From Chrysoporthe austroafricana (lineage: Eukaryota > Ascomycota > Sordariomycetes > Diaporthales > Cryphonectriaceae), in contig JYIP02000005.1 in assembly GCA_001051155.2 (NCBI GenBank), forward strand, positions 1,736,001-1,800,000: 64,000 bases of DNA, in the 5' to 3' direction. Under the pieces are notes generated by a model. The model had not been told where the DNA came from. It did no database searches and was given only the letters and a program-made list of their open reading frames with translations. Numbering within the stretch: position 1 is the stretch's first letter; each line of letters opens with the position of its first letter. A program made the translations under genes and the position numbers. This document shows, in pieces, positions 1 through 11,258 of this stretch.

Positions 1-2
1 AC

Positions 3-530
3 AACACAGGCAAGTCCCTAAGCCAGCTGCTCGAGGAGGGCGAGATTGACGCTACAATCGGGGCGGACCTGCCGAACTGTCTAGGGAAGACGCAGTACGT
101 GAAGAGGCTGTTCCCGGATTTCAAGGAGAGGGAGAAGGACTATTTCAGGAAGACGGGGGTCTTTCCAATCATGCATGTCGTGGTGGTCAAGACGGAGATA
201 CTGCAGAGACATCCCTGGATCGCGACGAGCCTGTACAATGCCCTTAATGACTCGAAGGAGGTCGCGCGGCTGCGAATGAGATTTCTCGATTATCTGCGGT
301 ACATGCTTCCATGGATGCCGGCGGAGCTTGACGAAATCGATGAGGTGTTCCCAGGAGGCGATCCGTGGGTGAATGGCATCGAGCCAAACAGGAAGACGCT
401 TGAGGGGCTGGTCGAGGCGCTTCATGACCAAGGGCTGATCGCCCAAAAGCCCAGCATTGACGAACTATTTGCTCCTGTGCATGGACAAAATTGGAAGATC
501 GGGCTAGGCACCACCATGGTCACCAGATAG
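3..530 (+). CDS. 4,5-dihydroxyphthalate decarboxylase-like protein, 3' part
   Basis: The frame is open from the left edge to a TAG at 528-530, so the 5' end lies outside the window. The 175 residues seen carry the family's C-terminal features: an LFPD-containing segment, KTGxFPIMH, a HPW motif, and the late DPW...GxEPNRKTLE segment followed by PxIDELF. These are typical of 4,5-dihydroxyphthalate decarboxylases, whose fold resembles NMT1/THI5-like periplasmic binding proteins. The bacterial enzymes decarboxylate 4,5-dihydroxyphthalate to protocatechuate; fungal members are mostly uncharacterised, and the substrate here is inferred. No intron is seen in this part. Its remaining exons and any aromatic-catabolism neighbours would lie to the left. 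Confidence 0.8.
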   Translation, partial: NTGKSLSQLLEEGEIDATIGADLPNCLGKTQYVKRLFPDFKEREKDYFRKTGVFPIMHVVVVKTEILQRHPWIATSLYNALNDSKEVARLRMRFLDYLRYMLPWMPAELDEIDEVFPGGDPWVNGIEPNRKTLEGLVEALHDQGLIAQKPSIDELFAPVHGQNWKIGLGTTMVTR

Positions 531-2123
531 CTAGGCTCAGATACACAGTGGTTTGCCGTGGGATAGTCGATAACCTGATTTGTATGCGGCCTCAGCCTCA
601 GTGGCCACTCCACGTGTGGTGATAACGCCATCCGCCTCTTGTACGGCCTGCGCCATACCACTTCCACTCGCGATGCAGGGCTAAAGCCGAGCGGATGGGG
701 ATCTGAATCCAACCTGCGATTCCACATGCTCACCTTAGAAGAATCCCGCTATTTGAATCCCACGTGGCCATCTTGAGCGGGCCAAGAGATGACGAATATG
801 CTTATCTGATGCTATCTTCGTTAGAATACCACTTCCAAATTCCGAGCGATGTCAAGAAGTCGGAATTCACCCATGTACGGTACACTAAACTAGCGTGTGG
901 ATGGAGTGGAGAGAGTCCTGGGGAAAAGGCCCGCGTTTGGTGACTCGGAGTTGAGGACCTTGATGAACAAGTTCTTAAAGATACATTGGTAATTAGAGTG
1001 CTTTGTCAATGATTCCTCGCACGACGCAGGCCACAGCCACCTACGAAGCGTGGCTTGGAATTGGTCTCTCTCATTGGTGGAGGAGGATCAATTGACCTGA
1101 GGATGCGCGGCTCAGGATGAGTACATATGACGAGGTCCGTTGGACTAAGCAATTCGTAAGGTCTATTTGCAGAATACTAAGTTTCATATCCGCAGTTGGT
1201 CAGGGCCTGACGGGGCTGTGACTCACGCATTTTATAATGGCTGTCCGAGAGGCATCTTGCGCGTTGTGGAAATTGTGGACTGCTGAAATGCACGTCGTCT
1301 GAGGTTTCTGTTTTGGGAATCCACGTCTGACCATATTACCTTGCATGCACCATCCACTATGGGCGCAAGCCATGCCCTTAAACACGTCCCTAAAGAAGGT
1401 TTTCGACTAAACTAGCACGGCGTACCACTCAGGACGCGAGTCTGCTGTGGTGCTGTCGCTATAGGTGGTCAGGGCAAGGTGGTAAATTTGATCCGTCTTA
1501 CTCCACCCTCAGACATCCATCTTTATGACGACGACGCCCACGACGTGGAATACTGTATGCTGGCGTGTTGCTTACACTCATGAGCTGTTCACCAACGCGT
1601 GCTAATTATAAGCCGCAAGAATTGCTGTTGTACAGTAGTCGATATGCCACGCGTTCCACTGGAACATAAAATGCAGCGTGGGTTCCAAGGTATTCGGAAC
1701 TCGAACTCCGGGCGAGACGGGTAGCATCTCACATACCGTAAGGCGGCGGTTTAGTCTGGCCCGCTGATTCGGTTCTCGGTTCTCGGAAACTCATACTGAG
1801 TCATCCGGTGACAGAGTGCATCCATACTATATGGTAGCAAGCCTAGGCCGCATCTGGCACACCGTAGTCGACTCCGATGAATTCACAGGATCTACCCTTC
1901 CTTCTAGCAAATCTGTACTATGCCACGCAACCTCTGTGAATGCTGACCCCATATCCACGTCTATAAGTATGGACGGTACACCCTCTTTTGAACTGAGTGG
2001 ACCATCAAGATCTTCTGTCTAAATCATCCAAGTCAATCGACTGGGCCCCAACCAGCCTCGAGGCCAACGCTGAGTTGATATACCACCACAGCACAAGACT
2101 ATTTCACGTTTCGCACCTACACA
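531..2123. other. Intergenic region without a supported gene
   Basis: About 1.6 kb between the decarboxylase-like gene and the small ORF at 2124. Open frames here are short, lack recognisable motifs and have no consistent codon bias. I see no tRNA, transposon or long repeat. The last few hundred bases probably include the promoter of the next small ORF. Confidence 0.6.
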
Positions 2124-2417
2124 ATGCAGCTGAACAGCTTTCCACGAACATACGGGGTGGCGCCGCCGGCCCATCATCAGTCCCCGCCAAATAAACCCAC
2201 CGCCTCTGCTGCCACATCCTCCGCCCTCACATCCTCCGCCGCCTCCGTGTATACCGAATATTCCTACGAGAAGGCGCCCGAGACACAACCGAAACGCTCT
2301 TTCAAAGAAAAAGTAATGGGCGTGATCAAGGACCTTGGCCATCCGCCATACGATGACAAGCAAAACGATGTTGCGAGTGCCGGTCGGCTCGCCAGTATGC
2401 CGCCATCAAAGACCTGA
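2124..2417 (+). CDS. Small hypothetical protein, 97 aa
   Basis: A single-exon ORF whose ATG sits in a good fungal context (ACAATG). The N-terminal half is rich in Pro, Ser, Ala and Thr and is probably disordered. The C-terminal half has a basic, possibly helical segment with FKEKVMGVIKDLGHPP near residues 55-70, the only part that looks constrained. There is no signal peptide or membrane segment. I do not recognise a characterised family, and the function is unknown. It could also be one exon of a larger gene. The alternate frames over the same stretch are less protein-like. Confidence 0.45.
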   Translation: MQLNSFPRTYGVAPPAHHQSPPNKPTASAATSSALTSSAASVYTEYSYEKAPETQPKRSFKEKVMGVIKDLGHPPYDDKQNDVASAGRLASMPPSKT

Positions 2418-3560
2418 ACTCGACTCGTCACGCCCCATCACTTCGTTTCAACACTGCAATCGATCGTTTGATTTATCCTTGAGCTTCGGAGGGCACATGG
2501 CGTTTGGGATGTCTGATACCTTAGGCTGTTTGGCAGATTCTGGCTTCATGAGTGAGCAATGGGTTAGGACGAACCTACCTACAAGCTTCAATTTCATCAT
2601 GAATGCAAGACAAGAACGGGGCCAGAGGGCCCCGAGGAGGGCCCCGAGGAGGACCTGAGAGAGAAGAGTTGGCGAAAAACAATGAACGAGAAATGTTTTG
2701 ACGGCTATGTCGCGAGAAGGGAGCCTAGTCGCAGTTTGCAAGTAGTTTGATACTTAGGTACTCGGATGTGACTCAAGACTTCTGCATTATTAACCACCAA
2801 AATTGATGTTCTCTCGTCTCCTTACAAATTCAACCTGTGCTGAAAGCTGAGGTAATTATTCCTTCGTGATTTCCTAGGCCGGTAGCGCAAAGGCGGGCGT
2901 GGAAAGAGTTGCAAAAATGAGAGAAGAGCTTTCCTAAGGCTAGTTTCCACGCTCAGTGGCCTTTGGTTTGCTTGTTGTGACATAAGTTAGAAAGAACAAA
3001 CAGAAGATGGGTCTGCATGGTTGAGGGTACGCTCGTCGCAACCCCCGACGCTGAGGTAATTACATCTGACATTTGCAGCCACAATTGTTAGACCCAGTAT
3101 TTCTTTCAATTTTCCAATTTATTTAATCTCTTCTCCGTGGAGACTCATTAGCCAATACAGACGTAACGAGAATCCTCCATGTTCGGCACACCGAGTTAGA
3201 GAGACCGTTATAGTGTAACTAACAGAGATTGGCTTATAAATCTGCCCCGGATGACAAATGCCGGCTCCGCCACACCCCAGAGTTGTACCCTAGAGTTGTA
3301 TGGCATCTACCTGTTGTAGAACGTTGCACTTTGCTCGGTGGAAAGGGTTGTACTAGGAGCTAATTGGCTTCATCGGGGAAATGGAGTACCATCAAATAGT
3401 ATAAAGTGTCATGAGAGGACCTGGGAGCGATGGTGCATCCTGTTCGACGACCCCGGAAGCTTCTCACAGATTTCTGTCAACTCGGACCTGAAGTCGACCC
3501 AAGGCTCTCGCAGACTTCTTCTACGCTGATTCACACACTCGACAATTATTACCACGGAAA
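2418..3560. other. Intergenic/promoter region of the medium-chain reductase
   Basis: No convincing gene. A short direct repeat of GGGCCCCGAGGA occurs near 2630-2656. A TATAAA element at 3400-3405 lies about 160 bp before the ATG at 3561 and could serve as the TATA box of that gene; this is inference from spacing only. Confidence 0.45.
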
Positions 3561-4688
3561 ATGGCTTCTCCCATCCCAGCCAAACACCCGGCCGTGGTGA
3601 TCGTCCGCACCGGCGCGCCCCTCGAGATCCTCGAGGTCGACACCGTCCCTCCAGCTAAGGACGAGATCCTCGTCCGCGTCCAGTGGACCGCTTCTACGCC
3701 CCTCAACCTACACAACGCCGACGGCGGGCTGCTCATCCAGCCTCCACATGTCATGAGCTCCTGCTTTGCCGGGACGGTTGCGGCAGTCGGCGACCTGTCC
3801 TCGACCTCCCTGTCACAGGCGTCGCGCGACCTGAAGGTCGGCGATAAAGTCTTCGGCTTCTCGTACGCTGCGCAACAGCAACGGCCCCAACAGGAGTACA
3901 TCACTATCCCTGCGTACCTCTGCGGCAAGGTCCCCGCGAACCTCAGCATGCAGGAGGTCGTCACGGTACCGACTAATTTTGTGACGGCGATGCATACAAT
4001 CACAAAAGACTTGGGGTTGGCGCTGCCGTGGCCGGTGCCAGAGGGCTGGACGCCTGAGAAAGACCAGCAAGATGCGCCGATTCTGGTATGGGGCGCGGCG
4101 AGTAGCGTGGGGCAGTATGTGCTGCAAGTCCTCAAGTTCTGGGGCTATCGAAACGTCATTGGCGTTGCAAGCGCAAGGAATCACACCATGTTGAAGGAGT
4201 TGGGCGCAGGTGTGTGCTTCGACTACGGGCAGGAGGACGTTGTGGAGCAAATTCTTGCGAAGGAGCGCAACGTTCCCTACATCATAGACTGCATCGGCTC
4301 TTTAGAAGGGACGCTCAGGCCGCTGAGCAAGATTGCAAGCAAGGGAACAAAGGTTGCTGTTATGTTGCCTGTCATCGTGACGCATGCGAGCGCGACGACT
4401 CCTCCGGAGTACGAAATGGACGTGAGTAAGGTGTTGGTGGGCCAATGGGAGCAAGGTGTGGAGCTGCTGGGTGTGAGGACGCACTTCTACCAGGATAATG
4501 AGTTCTTCAAGTACCACCTGCAGTCGGAAGTGATGCCAGAAATGGTGGCGAAGGGGCTGATCCAGCCAAATAAGCAGCGGATCGTGGAGGGAAAGACGTT
4601 GCTGGAGCGCGCGGAGAAGGCGTTGGCTCTATTGAAAGAGAGGCAAGTCAGCGGGGAGAAGCTTGTCTGGAGAGTCGCTGAGGAGTGA
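3561..4688 (+). CDS. Zinc-independent medium-chain dehydrogenase/enoyl-reductase-like oxidoreductase
   Basis: A 375-residue single-exon protein of the MDR superfamily. Residues about 30-130 form the GroES-like catalytic fold (EILVRVQWTASTPLN; VGDKVFGF). The Rossmann segment near 173-190 reads VWGAASSVGQYVLQ, a nucleotide-binding glycine motif. The usual structural-zinc cysteine cluster is absent, which fits the fungal quinone-oxidoreductase/trans-enoyl-reductase-like branch rather than zinc alcohol dehydrogenases. NAD(P)H-dependent reduction of an alkene or quinone is expected, but the substrate cannot be told. The length matches this family. No PKS or NRPS lies nearby, so a role in secondary metabolism is not supported by context. 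Confidence 0.85.
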   Translation: MASPIPAKHPAVVIVRTGAPLEILEVDTVPPAKDEILVRVQWTASTPLNLHNADGGLLIQPPHVMSSCFAGTVAAVGDLSSTSLSQASRDLKVGDKVFGFSYAAQQQRPQQEYITIPAYLCGKVPANLSMQEVVTVPTNFVTAMHTITKDLGLALPWPVPEGWTPEKDQQDAPILVWGAASSVGQYVLQVLKFWGYRNVIGVASARNHTMLKELGAGVCFDYGQEDVVEQILAKERNVPYIIDCIGSLEGTLRPLSKIASKGTKVAVMLPVIVTHASATTPPEYEMDVSKVLVGQWEQGVELLGVRTHFYQDNEFFKYHLQSEVMPEMVAKGLIQPNKQRIVEGKTLLERAEKALALLKERQVSGEKLVWRVAEE

Positions 4689-5295
4689 GGCCTGTATGCA
4701 GGAACGGAAACAGGAGAGAATGAAAATCGCGAAAGAAGTTGGTGATGAGAAAAGTAAGCGAAGTCTGAGGACATCCGGGTGAGAAAATACGACCCCCAAC
4801 ATTCGAGGTTCCTATTCGAGGTGCTAGGAGCAGCAACCTAACACTCGATCGATTCCACTGCGTGGATTAGCCCTGTGGGTAGACTGTATCAAAGGACGCG
4901 CACTTAGCTCCTGCAATTCAAAAATTAATGCCCAGACTCTTCGTTCCCCTGGAGACTGCTAATTCGATCCTATCGGTCCTCAGATATATGGCGCACAGGG
5001 AAGTCAAAGAAGAAAGCGGCCAGCTAAGAGGAGATGCGATAAAGGAAAAAGTATATCCCGATAACATCATAAGACTTAGTAATACCACGTGCGATATATG
5101 CATAGTAGTATATCATGCCTTTATCAGGTAAGCTCTATCAACGTCAACTCTCCTCCTCCACCAAAAGGCAGGAATCAGCATGGCTTTGGCGCAGGGGCCA
5201 GAACACCCTTTACCACTCTCTGACTCGGACATCTGCGCGACAGGCTGAGCCGCTCATCACTCGAAACATGAGACACCCACCAACAGACCACAAAC
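4689..5295. other. Intergenic region, promoter of MON1
   Basis: About 600 bp between two plus-strand genes. It should hold the 3' end of the reductase transcript and the promoter/5' UTR of MON1. No RNA gene or repeat is recognised. Confidence 0.5.
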
Positions 5296-7224
5296 ATGGT
5301 CCGAACCGACGACGGCGCCGGCCGCAATGAGCTGCTGCCCTCCGACAGCAACGGCCGCGCCGTACAAGTGGACGACGAGCGGCCGCCCCCTTTACCTCCT
5401 CGAAGAGCATCCGTCCAGCTCTCGGCAAAGCCCACCACCGCAATCAGCCCGATAGACATCCAGACCCTCTCTTTCCCCGATGGCTCGCGGGGGACCTTCG
5501 AAGGCGCAGCTACCGAGTCCGATTCGAAGGGTGCTTCGAGGGCGTCCAGCGGGTACGCGACGCCCGTCGAGCTCGGCGGCTTCGTGCCTGGGTCCGCGAT
5601 ACCCGGCCGGTTGAGTGATGCTGGCGGCGGCGACGACTCGGTTAGCGTGATGAGCTTCGCACCGACGATGCGGCCGCCCGCCGACCTTGCGAGTCTCGTC
5701 GCTGGGGAGTTGAACAAGAAGAGCAGGGCCTGGGCGTTGCTGAGGTCGCAGTCTGCGACCGTGCAGCCGTTCCAGAGAGCTAGGCAATACGCGAACGATG
5801 GGCTCGGGAATTTTGAGAGCGAGTTCGAGGAGATACAGTCCGAGGGCGACCTGAACGACGAAATGAGGCTTGCGCAGTGGAGGTCGAAGCTGAAGCACTA
5901 CATGATCCTGTCGTCTGCTGGCAAGCCGATATGGAGCCGTCACGGAGATTTGAGTTTGATCAACTCGTCCATGGGTGTGGTGCAGACCATTATATCGTTT
6001 TACGAAGGCATGGGGAATCCTCTGCAGGGCTTTACGGCTGGAAACGCCCGTTTCGTCGTGGCGACCGAGGGGCCTCTCTACTTTGTAGCAATCAGCCGGC
6101 TCGGCGAGAGCGACTTGCAGCTTCGAGACCAGTTGAAGGCTTTGTACATGCAGATCCTCTCAACTCTGACCCTGCCAACCCTTACCAAGATCTTCGTCAA
6201 TAGGCCGTCGACCGATTTGCGAACTCCGCTGCAAGGTACCGAGGGTCTGCTGTCATCCTTAGCAGACAGCTTCACAAAGGGTTCTCCGACTTCGATGCTT
6301 GGAGCTTTGGAGTGCCTGAGGATACGCAAGTCGCAGAGGCATGCTCTTAACAATGCATTTCTCAAGGGCAAGACAGAGAAGCTGCTGTATGGCCTTATTG
6401 TCGCTGGCGGCAAGCTGGTCAGCGTCATCCGCCCAAGGCGACATTCCCTTCACCCCAGCGACTTGCAGCTTATCTTCAACATGCTGTTCGAGTCCGGAGG
6501 CATCAAAGCCGGAGGGGGCGAGAACTGGATTCCACTTTGCCTACCGGCGTTCAACAGCAGCGGCTACTTGTACATGTACGTCAGCTTCTTTGACGAGCCA
6601 CCGAGCGACGAGGCGACAAAGGCTGCCATTCCATCTGAGGAGCAGATTGCGATCATTCTCATCAGCCCGGATAGGGAGTCTTTCTATGACCTCAAGGAGA
6701 TGCGTGACAAGGTCGCCTCCAACCTCAAGAAGAACGGCCATCTCGACATCATCAAGACATCTGTGAAGGCAGGCCGACCAAGGGTCACCTCTATCGCTCC
6801 AGGCAGCCAGATCAGCCATTTCCTGTATAAGTCTCGGGCAAATGTACAGTTCTGCATGTCATCACTGGAGCCTTTCGCCAGCCAATCGGGGACTTCACAA
6901 GGCGAAGTACTCGACCACGACGACGACGATGAGAACGAGAACGTGCCACCAAGCGACAGCGGCCTCGTCTCGCGTAGACGTCTCATGACTCTCTACCACC
7001 AGCTCCACGCATCCGCACACGCGCGGCACTCGCACCTCAAGATCCTACACTGCGTCGGCCAGGATGCCACGAGCCTGGCGTGGGTCACGCCTGTCTTCGA
7101 GTTCTACTGCGTGGCGGGGCCGAATGTGTCGCGGGCGATGATGACGCAGGGCGCCAACAAGATCGTCCAGTGGGCAAAGAAGGAAGAGGAGCGTCTTTTC
7201 ATTATCGGAGGCGGTGTGTTTTAA
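5296..7224 (+). CDS. mon1: Vacuolar fusion protein MON1
   Basis: A 642-residue intronless protein. The first ~195 residues are Pro/Ser-rich and probably disordered. From about residue 198 the conserved core begins ([20 protein letters not shown], then a GNPLQGF segment and [16 protein letters not shown]), the start of the first longin domain of the three-longin MON1 fold. The C-terminal part ends with a conserved WVTPVFEFY region. In known fungi Mon1 and Ccz1 form the guanine-nucleotide exchange factor for Rab7/Ypt7 on late endosomes and vacuoles, needed for vacuole fusion and autophagy. Length and domain order are normal. An acidic run (DDDDENENV) near residues 537-547 interrupts the C-terminal half. 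Confidence 0.95.
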   Translation: MVRTDDGAGRNELLPSDSNGRAVQVDDERPPPLPPRRASVQLSAKPTTAISPIDIQTLSFPDGSRGTFEGAATESDSKGASRASSGYATPVELGGFVPGSAIPGRLSDAGGGDDSVSVMSFAPTMRPPADLASLVAGELNKKSRAWALLRSQSATVQPFQRARQYANDGLGNFESEFEEIQSEGDLNDEMRLAQWRSKLKHYMILSSAGKPIWSRHGDLSLINSSMGVVQTIISFYEGMGNPLQGFTAGNARFVVATEGPLYFVAISRLGESDLQLRDQLKALYMQILSTLTLPTLTKIFVNRPSTDLRTPLQGTEGLLSSLADSFTKGSPTSMLGALECLRIRKSQRHALNNAFLKGKTEKLLYGLIVAGGKLVSVIRPRRHSLHPSDLQLIFNMLFESGGIKAGGGENWIPLCLPAFNSSGYLYMYVSFFDEPPSDEATKAAIPSEEQIAIILISPDRESFYDLKEMRDKVASNLKKNGHLDIIKTSVKAGRPRVTSIAPGSQISHFLYKSRANVQFCMSSLEPFASQSGTSQGEVLDHDDDDENENVPPSDSGLVSRRRLMTLYHQLHASAHARHSHLKILHCVGQDATSLAWVTPVFEFYCVAGPNVSRAMMTQGANKIVQWAKKEEERLFIIGGGVF

Positions 7225-7270
7225 CAGAATAGAGATACCCCAGGCGGAGCAGCGAGTATATTAGTATATG

Positions 7271-7319
<49 letters not shown>

Positions 7320-8007
7320 CCGTAATCGACCTCACAACCTCCTTCACTTGTGTTCTATTACCAACGCCTTCCCTGTCGCATCACAAAGGGGTCTAATCTC
7401 GCAAAATGAGTAGAGGTCGACAGCAAGCATCACGATCTCTACTGTCTCTACTCAATCTATTCCTGCTGCAGGTAGAAGGCGGGCGAGAGGGGGTAAGAAT
7501 CGCCGATACACTATCGTCGACAAAACGGGCCAATCGAAAACCCAGAGCGACCCAAGAGGACTATTCGGCTCATGTTGAGTATTCTCGAGGCCGGAGAAAA
7601 GTTCATGAAAGATATGTCATGTGTATTCTGATGTGTATTACGTCGTGCCTCGATCGTCGTGCCCGACCCTCCGACGAGGCTGTTCAACCTAGCATACAAT
7701 GTCTTCCTACACGTGCTACGAGCGCACTGCCTTCCAACTTCTTCCTCTCCTTCCATACCACGTGCCTCCTTCGAAGTTGGAATTGGAACCAGAGCGCAAC
7801 GAATGCTTTGGATTCCAATATTCTCTTCTGGAGCACAAGGTGTCTCTTGTAGCGCTTCTAGCCTTGATTTTTGAACCAAGTCTGTCTCAATCGGGCATCA
7901 TCTCCAATATAGGAGTCAGCAAACCACCTGAGATACTTGTGCTCATTCCCCCTCTTTGATACCAAATCAGGCGCCGAGTGAGAGGAGAAATTGTCCGCAC
8001 GACAGGA
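7225..8007. other. Convergent intergenic region
   Basis: About 780 bp between the 3' ends of MON1 (plus) and the disordered protein gene (minus). It contains the TA/TG microsatellite listed separately. Frames on both strands are short and unremarkable. Confidence 0.55.
7271..7316. repeat. Compound microsatellite (TA)9(TG)14
   Basis: Nine perfect TA units at 7271-7288 run directly into 14 TG units at 7289-7316, about 50 bp after the MON1 stop codon and so probably inside its 3' UTR. Such tracts are length-variable and could act as a strain marker. Confidence 0.95.
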
Positions 8008-11000
8008 TCACTCCACTTTCCGTCTTCCTTTGCCCCAAGCTCGAAGTTTATGTCTCGCACCCTTCATAAATTTTTCTAGCTTACTCCTAACCTTCCAAGG
8101 CGACCCTAATCTGTGATAATCTTTTGGCTGACTCGATGCTACTAGGGGATCTTTGTACGTGCTTGTCAGCTTGCCTGCCACCCCTAGCGGAGGACCTCTG
8201 CCATGACTGTGCACACCACGAGAGCCAGTACAGAATGGCGATTGCTGACGAGGGCGAGGCTCGGTAAGACGCAATTTGAGATTCGAAAGCCGCTTCCTCA
8301 GCCCTCGTCGTGATCTCACAAAGCTTGTATCTGAGAAGACACTTTGCTTCTCGCCTTCCGGGGCAGCTTCTGTCTGCGCCCTCGAAGAATGTAAGATATC
8401 CAATTGTGTGTCGAGCGATGTACCTCTGGCGTCATCACTTGTACAAACTTGTTGAATTCTTGCCATAGGACTAGCGACAAGTGATGGCGCAGATGTATGA
8501 ACTCGGCCATCAGGTGCCGGTTCGCCTATAGCCGGGGACTGGGTGCTCAGAACCCCAGCATGTAGACCATTTAAAGCGCTGAACAGGTCTATCGGATGAG
8601 CGGAAGCAAGATCTGATACCGTACTTGATCTATGGACACCCGATCGCCGCTTCACGGTGCCGCTATCTTCAGATGCTAATGATAGAAGCGTTGGCCGAGA
8701 CACTTTGATCGGTAGGCGCCGTTTGATTGGGGCAGTGGAGTATCCTGAGGCCGTCGACGGCCTATTCTCTGGATCCATAGGCTGATTCACATCAGATTGT
8801 TCAGAGAACCCATGATTCAAGTGCCAAAGATGCCCAGGAGCAAAGGATGCAGCATGCTTTAGCTTCAGCTTAGGCTTCCGCACTTCGCGGTCGAAAACGT
8901 ATGGATCAAAGCCTTTCGACGCCTCTTCATCACGACCTTGGGGCTCAATGGGGTCGATCAGCGACGATCTCGCATCGGTAAGTTGGGAAATATCAAGCGG
9001 TTCGCAGCCTACTGGAACCAACGTTGCTGCAAATGGTGACTCTGGCGCGGGTGCGTACTCAGGCAGAGGCGGCAATGCCTTCATCAACTGAGGTATACTG
9101 TTCTTCACACGGAGATTCTTTGCCGGAGAGATCGGTTGTGGTACCAAGGTCGGACCGCTGCGGGTTGAGACAACTTGATATTGTTCCAACTCGTCCAGGG
9201 GAGCTGGCGTGTTGACCTTCATCCTCGAGTAGTCCGTCCCATGCTGGCACAGCGACGACTTTCGAGGAGGCGCTGAGAATTCTCGCTCGCTCTGGTTTGG
9301 GGTTCGTCCATGGTCTGAACCAGGATCTGATTTGGAGCCAGGTAGCATGGTATGCTCAACGCGGTCGGGATCATTCGGCCCAGGCGTCTGAATGTGCCTG
9401 TCGATATACTTGACGAAGGAGGCCAAGTCGGATAGCCCGGGGCTTAGTGAAAAGAGGCGACTGTCTTTCCGACCCGTGCTGCATCGGCAAGGAATTGTTA
9501 CTGAGGTACTGCTGGAAAGATCAGGCCTTGGAACAATGGTGGTAACAGATTTTGAAAGGTCCACCTGCTCCTGGGTGAGCTTCGTAGGACATGCATTGCT
9601 CCTTGTACCGTCTCCATGTCCATCAATAGCAGGATTCTCATCATTACAAGTCACCAGTTTTGGAATTGACATTCTGATGTCAAAACCTGGGGTCTCGGGC
9701 TCGAGCGGACTTTCAATCGTCGATACTTCAGATGTTAAGCTCATGGCGACCGCCTCCACGGTACAAGCTGGATCTTCGAGCCGACTTCCTCCATCTGCAT
9801 CACGATTAACATCAGATGAACGATCCGAGAGATACGAGTCCCCCAGGGTCTGATGAAGCGCAGGCGACACAGAAATAGACTCCAAAGCCTGATTAGCTAC
9901 TTCGTAGGAGTCAAGCTGCGTGGCAGTATCCCTTTGGCTCAACTGCGACACGGGGCGGTACTTCTCATTGTTGTAATGATCATCGTCATCACGAGGCTCG
10001 ATCATAGTCGCCCGCCGTAGGAAATCAATGACATGCTCGGCAGCGTCATCAACAGTCTCGGAACTAGCATCATAGCCGTCCTGCGCGCTTCTTTGACTGA
10101 AGGAGTTTGAGATGCGCTCCGGAGTTGGGGCGATCGGGTAGCCTGGAGGTGGTTCTACGACAACATCTTCGAATTCTTCGCTGTAATCGTAGAAGATTGG
10201 CTCTCGCTCAGACAGCCGAGACTTGGGTGTCTGTGGACCGGTAATTCCATATCCTCCGCGTATTGAGGTCAAACTCAACGCCCCCAGACTGTGGCTTGAC
10301 GAGCCGCTCCCGAATCTCTGCCTCGGTTTCAGACCCCAGGGATGGAGGTGGTCTGGCAAGGGCGGCCGACGCGAGAGTGGAGGCAGGTGAAAGCGAGATG
10401 GACCGCGATCGTCAGAGAGAGAGCGTGTGGATTGGTTGACGTCGTATCTCACAGACAGAGGTTGCGGCAGGTCCCGTGTGGTTTTGTGGGGGAATAGCAT
10501 ATTGTGGGGGTGGTGTGTTGTTCTCTGTCGATGAAGGTTAGTAGTAGCGACAGGATACACCCTTGAGAGGTACGAACCTCTGGAACCCGGGCTATCTCGA
10601 CCATCCGACTGTAGTCCACAAGGCCGTTTTCTGTCAAGGCCGGCGATGCAGGGCGGATACCAGGGCGTGCTAGACGGGATGGATATGGAAAGGGAGACCG
10701 GGGTCGCTGAACTGGTGCGTGAAAGTCCTGAGCCTGCTGGATGCCATGGTTGCGAGGCATGGTGCAGCCTTTGGACCCGTAGCTTGTCATTGAGTAAGAT
10801 CGTTGCCCGGCATCATCCCATGGGGGTGAGAAGGTGCCTGATACGGACTTGCTACTGCTCTGATTCTCAGAACCGTACATCGAGATTATCTCCGAGGTGC
10901 TGTCACGATAGGGGGACGGCTTTCTGCGGTCATCCTGCCCAGATCTGTCATAGCTGCGCGAAAGGAGTCGAGAGGGCTGGCGCAAATCTCCCAGGCTGGC

Positions 11001-11258
11001 TCGGGGACGCAAGGAAGTGGTTCTGCCGGCGTGAATGGAAAAAATTCCGATGTTGCCAGTTTCTGTTGTCTTCCTCAGCATGCCGTCGGCAGAGGCTGCA
11101 GGGTCGAGAAAGGTGTGCTCCCGAATGCTTCGAAGAGGCTTGAAGGGGGGGAGATGGTGACCAGAGTCGGAGCTTGCCCGCCCCTGGGTACCATATGAGC
11201 TGCTGAGGGCGCCATGGCTGGCAGAGCGCCTGGCGATGCGTGCGTCGTCGCTGCTCAT
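8008..11258 (-). CDS. Large disordered orphan protein, 1065 aa
   Basis: Two exons, complement(8008..10524, 10578..11258). The 53-bp intron has a GTTCGT donor, a CTACTAAC branch site and a CAG acceptor, and joins in phase 0 after a Val-Pro-Glu triplet. The product is Ser/Pro/Arg-rich with many charged patches and no signal peptide, membrane helix or recognised fold. The last ~30 residues are strongly basic (KVRSKLEKFMKGARHKLRAW) and may bind membranes or nucleic acid. Many SP/TP and RxxS sites suggest phosphoregulation. I cannot assign a family. The uninterrupted long frames and clean splice make a real gene likely; the role is unknown. Confidence 0.75.

Noticed and set aside
1680..1720. T-loop-like sequence (reverse strand AGTTCGAGTTCC) suggesting a tRNA
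   Set aside because: The flanking bases do not form a five-pair T stem, and no acceptor or anticodon stem can be built.
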